Assembly: GCA_910583875.1 (NCBI GenBank)
Contig: CAJTXT010000005.1
Location: 62,001 to 126,000 of the forward strand
Direction: 5' to 3'
Length of the DNA stretch: 64,000 nt
Source of the DNA: an uncultured Vampirovibrio sp.
GTDB lineage: Bacteria; Cyanobacteriota; Vampirovibrionia; Gastranaerophilales; Gastranaerophilaceae
Part shown: positions 63,742 to 64,000 of the stretch, one piece after another
How positions within the stretch are numbered: position 1 is the first letter of the stretch
Layout: the number at the start of each line of letters is the position of its first letter
Notes under the pieces: generated by a model
Told to the model about the DNA's origin: nothing
The model's database searches: none
The model's input: the letters and a program-made list of their open reading frames with translations, nothing else
Made by a program: the position numbers and the translations under genes

Positions 63742-63770
63742 TTGATAAAAACACGAAAATAGTATATAAT
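63742..63770 (+). promoter_or_regulatory. Strong sigma-70-type promoter
   Basis: TTGATA (63742-63747) and TATAAT (63765-63770) are separated by exactly 17 bp, about 35 nt before the GTG start of the last gene. Confidence 0.75.
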
Positions 63771-63804
63771 TAATAACCCATGAGAATGTAAAGGAGAGAA
63801 GTAA

Positions 63805-64000
63805 GTGGTTGACAATAGGTCAGCTGGTGTTCTCGGGATTGCAGGAGGTATCAACTTCAAGAGCGGAGACATATCTGGTACTGCTGCAAAAACCTCAGAC
63901 GACAGAGCGAGTCAAGGAACTGAATATTTTATGCAAGAAGGCGAAGAGCAGCAAGGGGCAAACCAACCTTTTGTTGATAGAAGCATGCAGCTTCGTGCCT
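63805..64000 (+). CDS. Start of an unidentified gene, cut by the window end
   Basis: A GTG start follows AAAGGAGA by about 7 nt. The 65 visible codons read VDNRSAGVLGIAGGINFKSG and on to EGEEQQGANQPFVDR, without signal peptide. The first half is Gly/Ala/Ser-rich, the rest polar and acidic. Base composition is visibly richer in G and C than the neighbours. With such a strong promoter it may be highly expressed. No family is recognised from this fragment. Confidence 0.6.
   Translation, partial: MVDNRSAGVLGIAGGINFKSGDISGTAAKTSDDRASQGTEYFMQEGEEQQGANQPFVDRSMQLRA

Overview
The window is AT-rich, densely coding DNA (short spacers, ATG/TTG/GTG starts) from a diderm-like bacterium. The lineage call is an inference. 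The pgpH-ybeY-dgkA order, a split secD/secF, PilMN/PilO, an AsmA-like envelope protein, a cyanobacterial-looking RecA and many proteins with an Asn/Lys-rich N-terminus ending in Phe-x-Gly together suggest a gut Vampirovibrionia (Melainabacteria, Gastranaerophilales-type) genome. No rRNA gene is present to prove it.

Layout. 1-1465: end of an ADP-forming acyl-CoA synthetase. 1891-4878: dgkA, ybeY, pgpH (minus strand). 5030-9553: giant AsmA-like protein. 9777-12297: an anti-sigma/ECF sigma/Spy-like unit and two small exported proteins. 12301-14508: rsfS, a sigma-70 factor, rlmB. 14673-16986: a PilM-PilN fusion and PilO. 16998-19736: an HTH/zinc-ribbon gene, secF, secD. 21099-22127: recA. 22447-25623: SNF2 helicase with SWIM finger. 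25901-28273: two kinase-like proteins. 28572-32327: a small membrane protein with a G10 tract, a ferritin-like protein and a TIM-barrel glycosidase-like protein. A tRNA with CAU anticodon (32465-32538) marks the edge of an accessory region (about 32.6-45 kb). It holds a BcgI-like restriction-modification pair with a DUF6119/TIGR04141 protein and an AAA ATPase, a WYL regulator divergent from an HNH nuclease pair, a lipoprotein made of cysteine-pair repeats, and orphans. 45019-49615: envelope genes (SGNH hydrolase, CdsA-like, radical SAM/SPASM, GT39-like). 49683-63465: PRPP synthetase-like protein, M16 protease, PilZ, histidine kinase with HD-GYP regulator, proS and three Phe-x-Gly-tagged proteins. 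The window ends inside a new gene with a strong promoter.

How the genes work together. Most of the core is housekeeping: translation (rsfS, rlmB, ybeY, proS), secretion (secDF), repair (recA) and envelope building. PilZ, HD-GYP and a sensor kinase point to c-di-GMP signalling near pilus genes. The accessory block looks like a defence island.

Two kinds of interspersed repeat fill nearly every larger gap. The first is a family of 60-120 bp hairpins placed at stop codons. They share a conserved core of about 27 nt, but their arms differ completely between loci and still pair perfectly or almost perfectly. The second is a 150-200 bp terminal-inverted-repeat (MITE-like) element with internal palindromes whose arms covary. 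The stop-codon hairpins and the Phe-x-Gly N-terminal tag are the most likely undescribed systems here.
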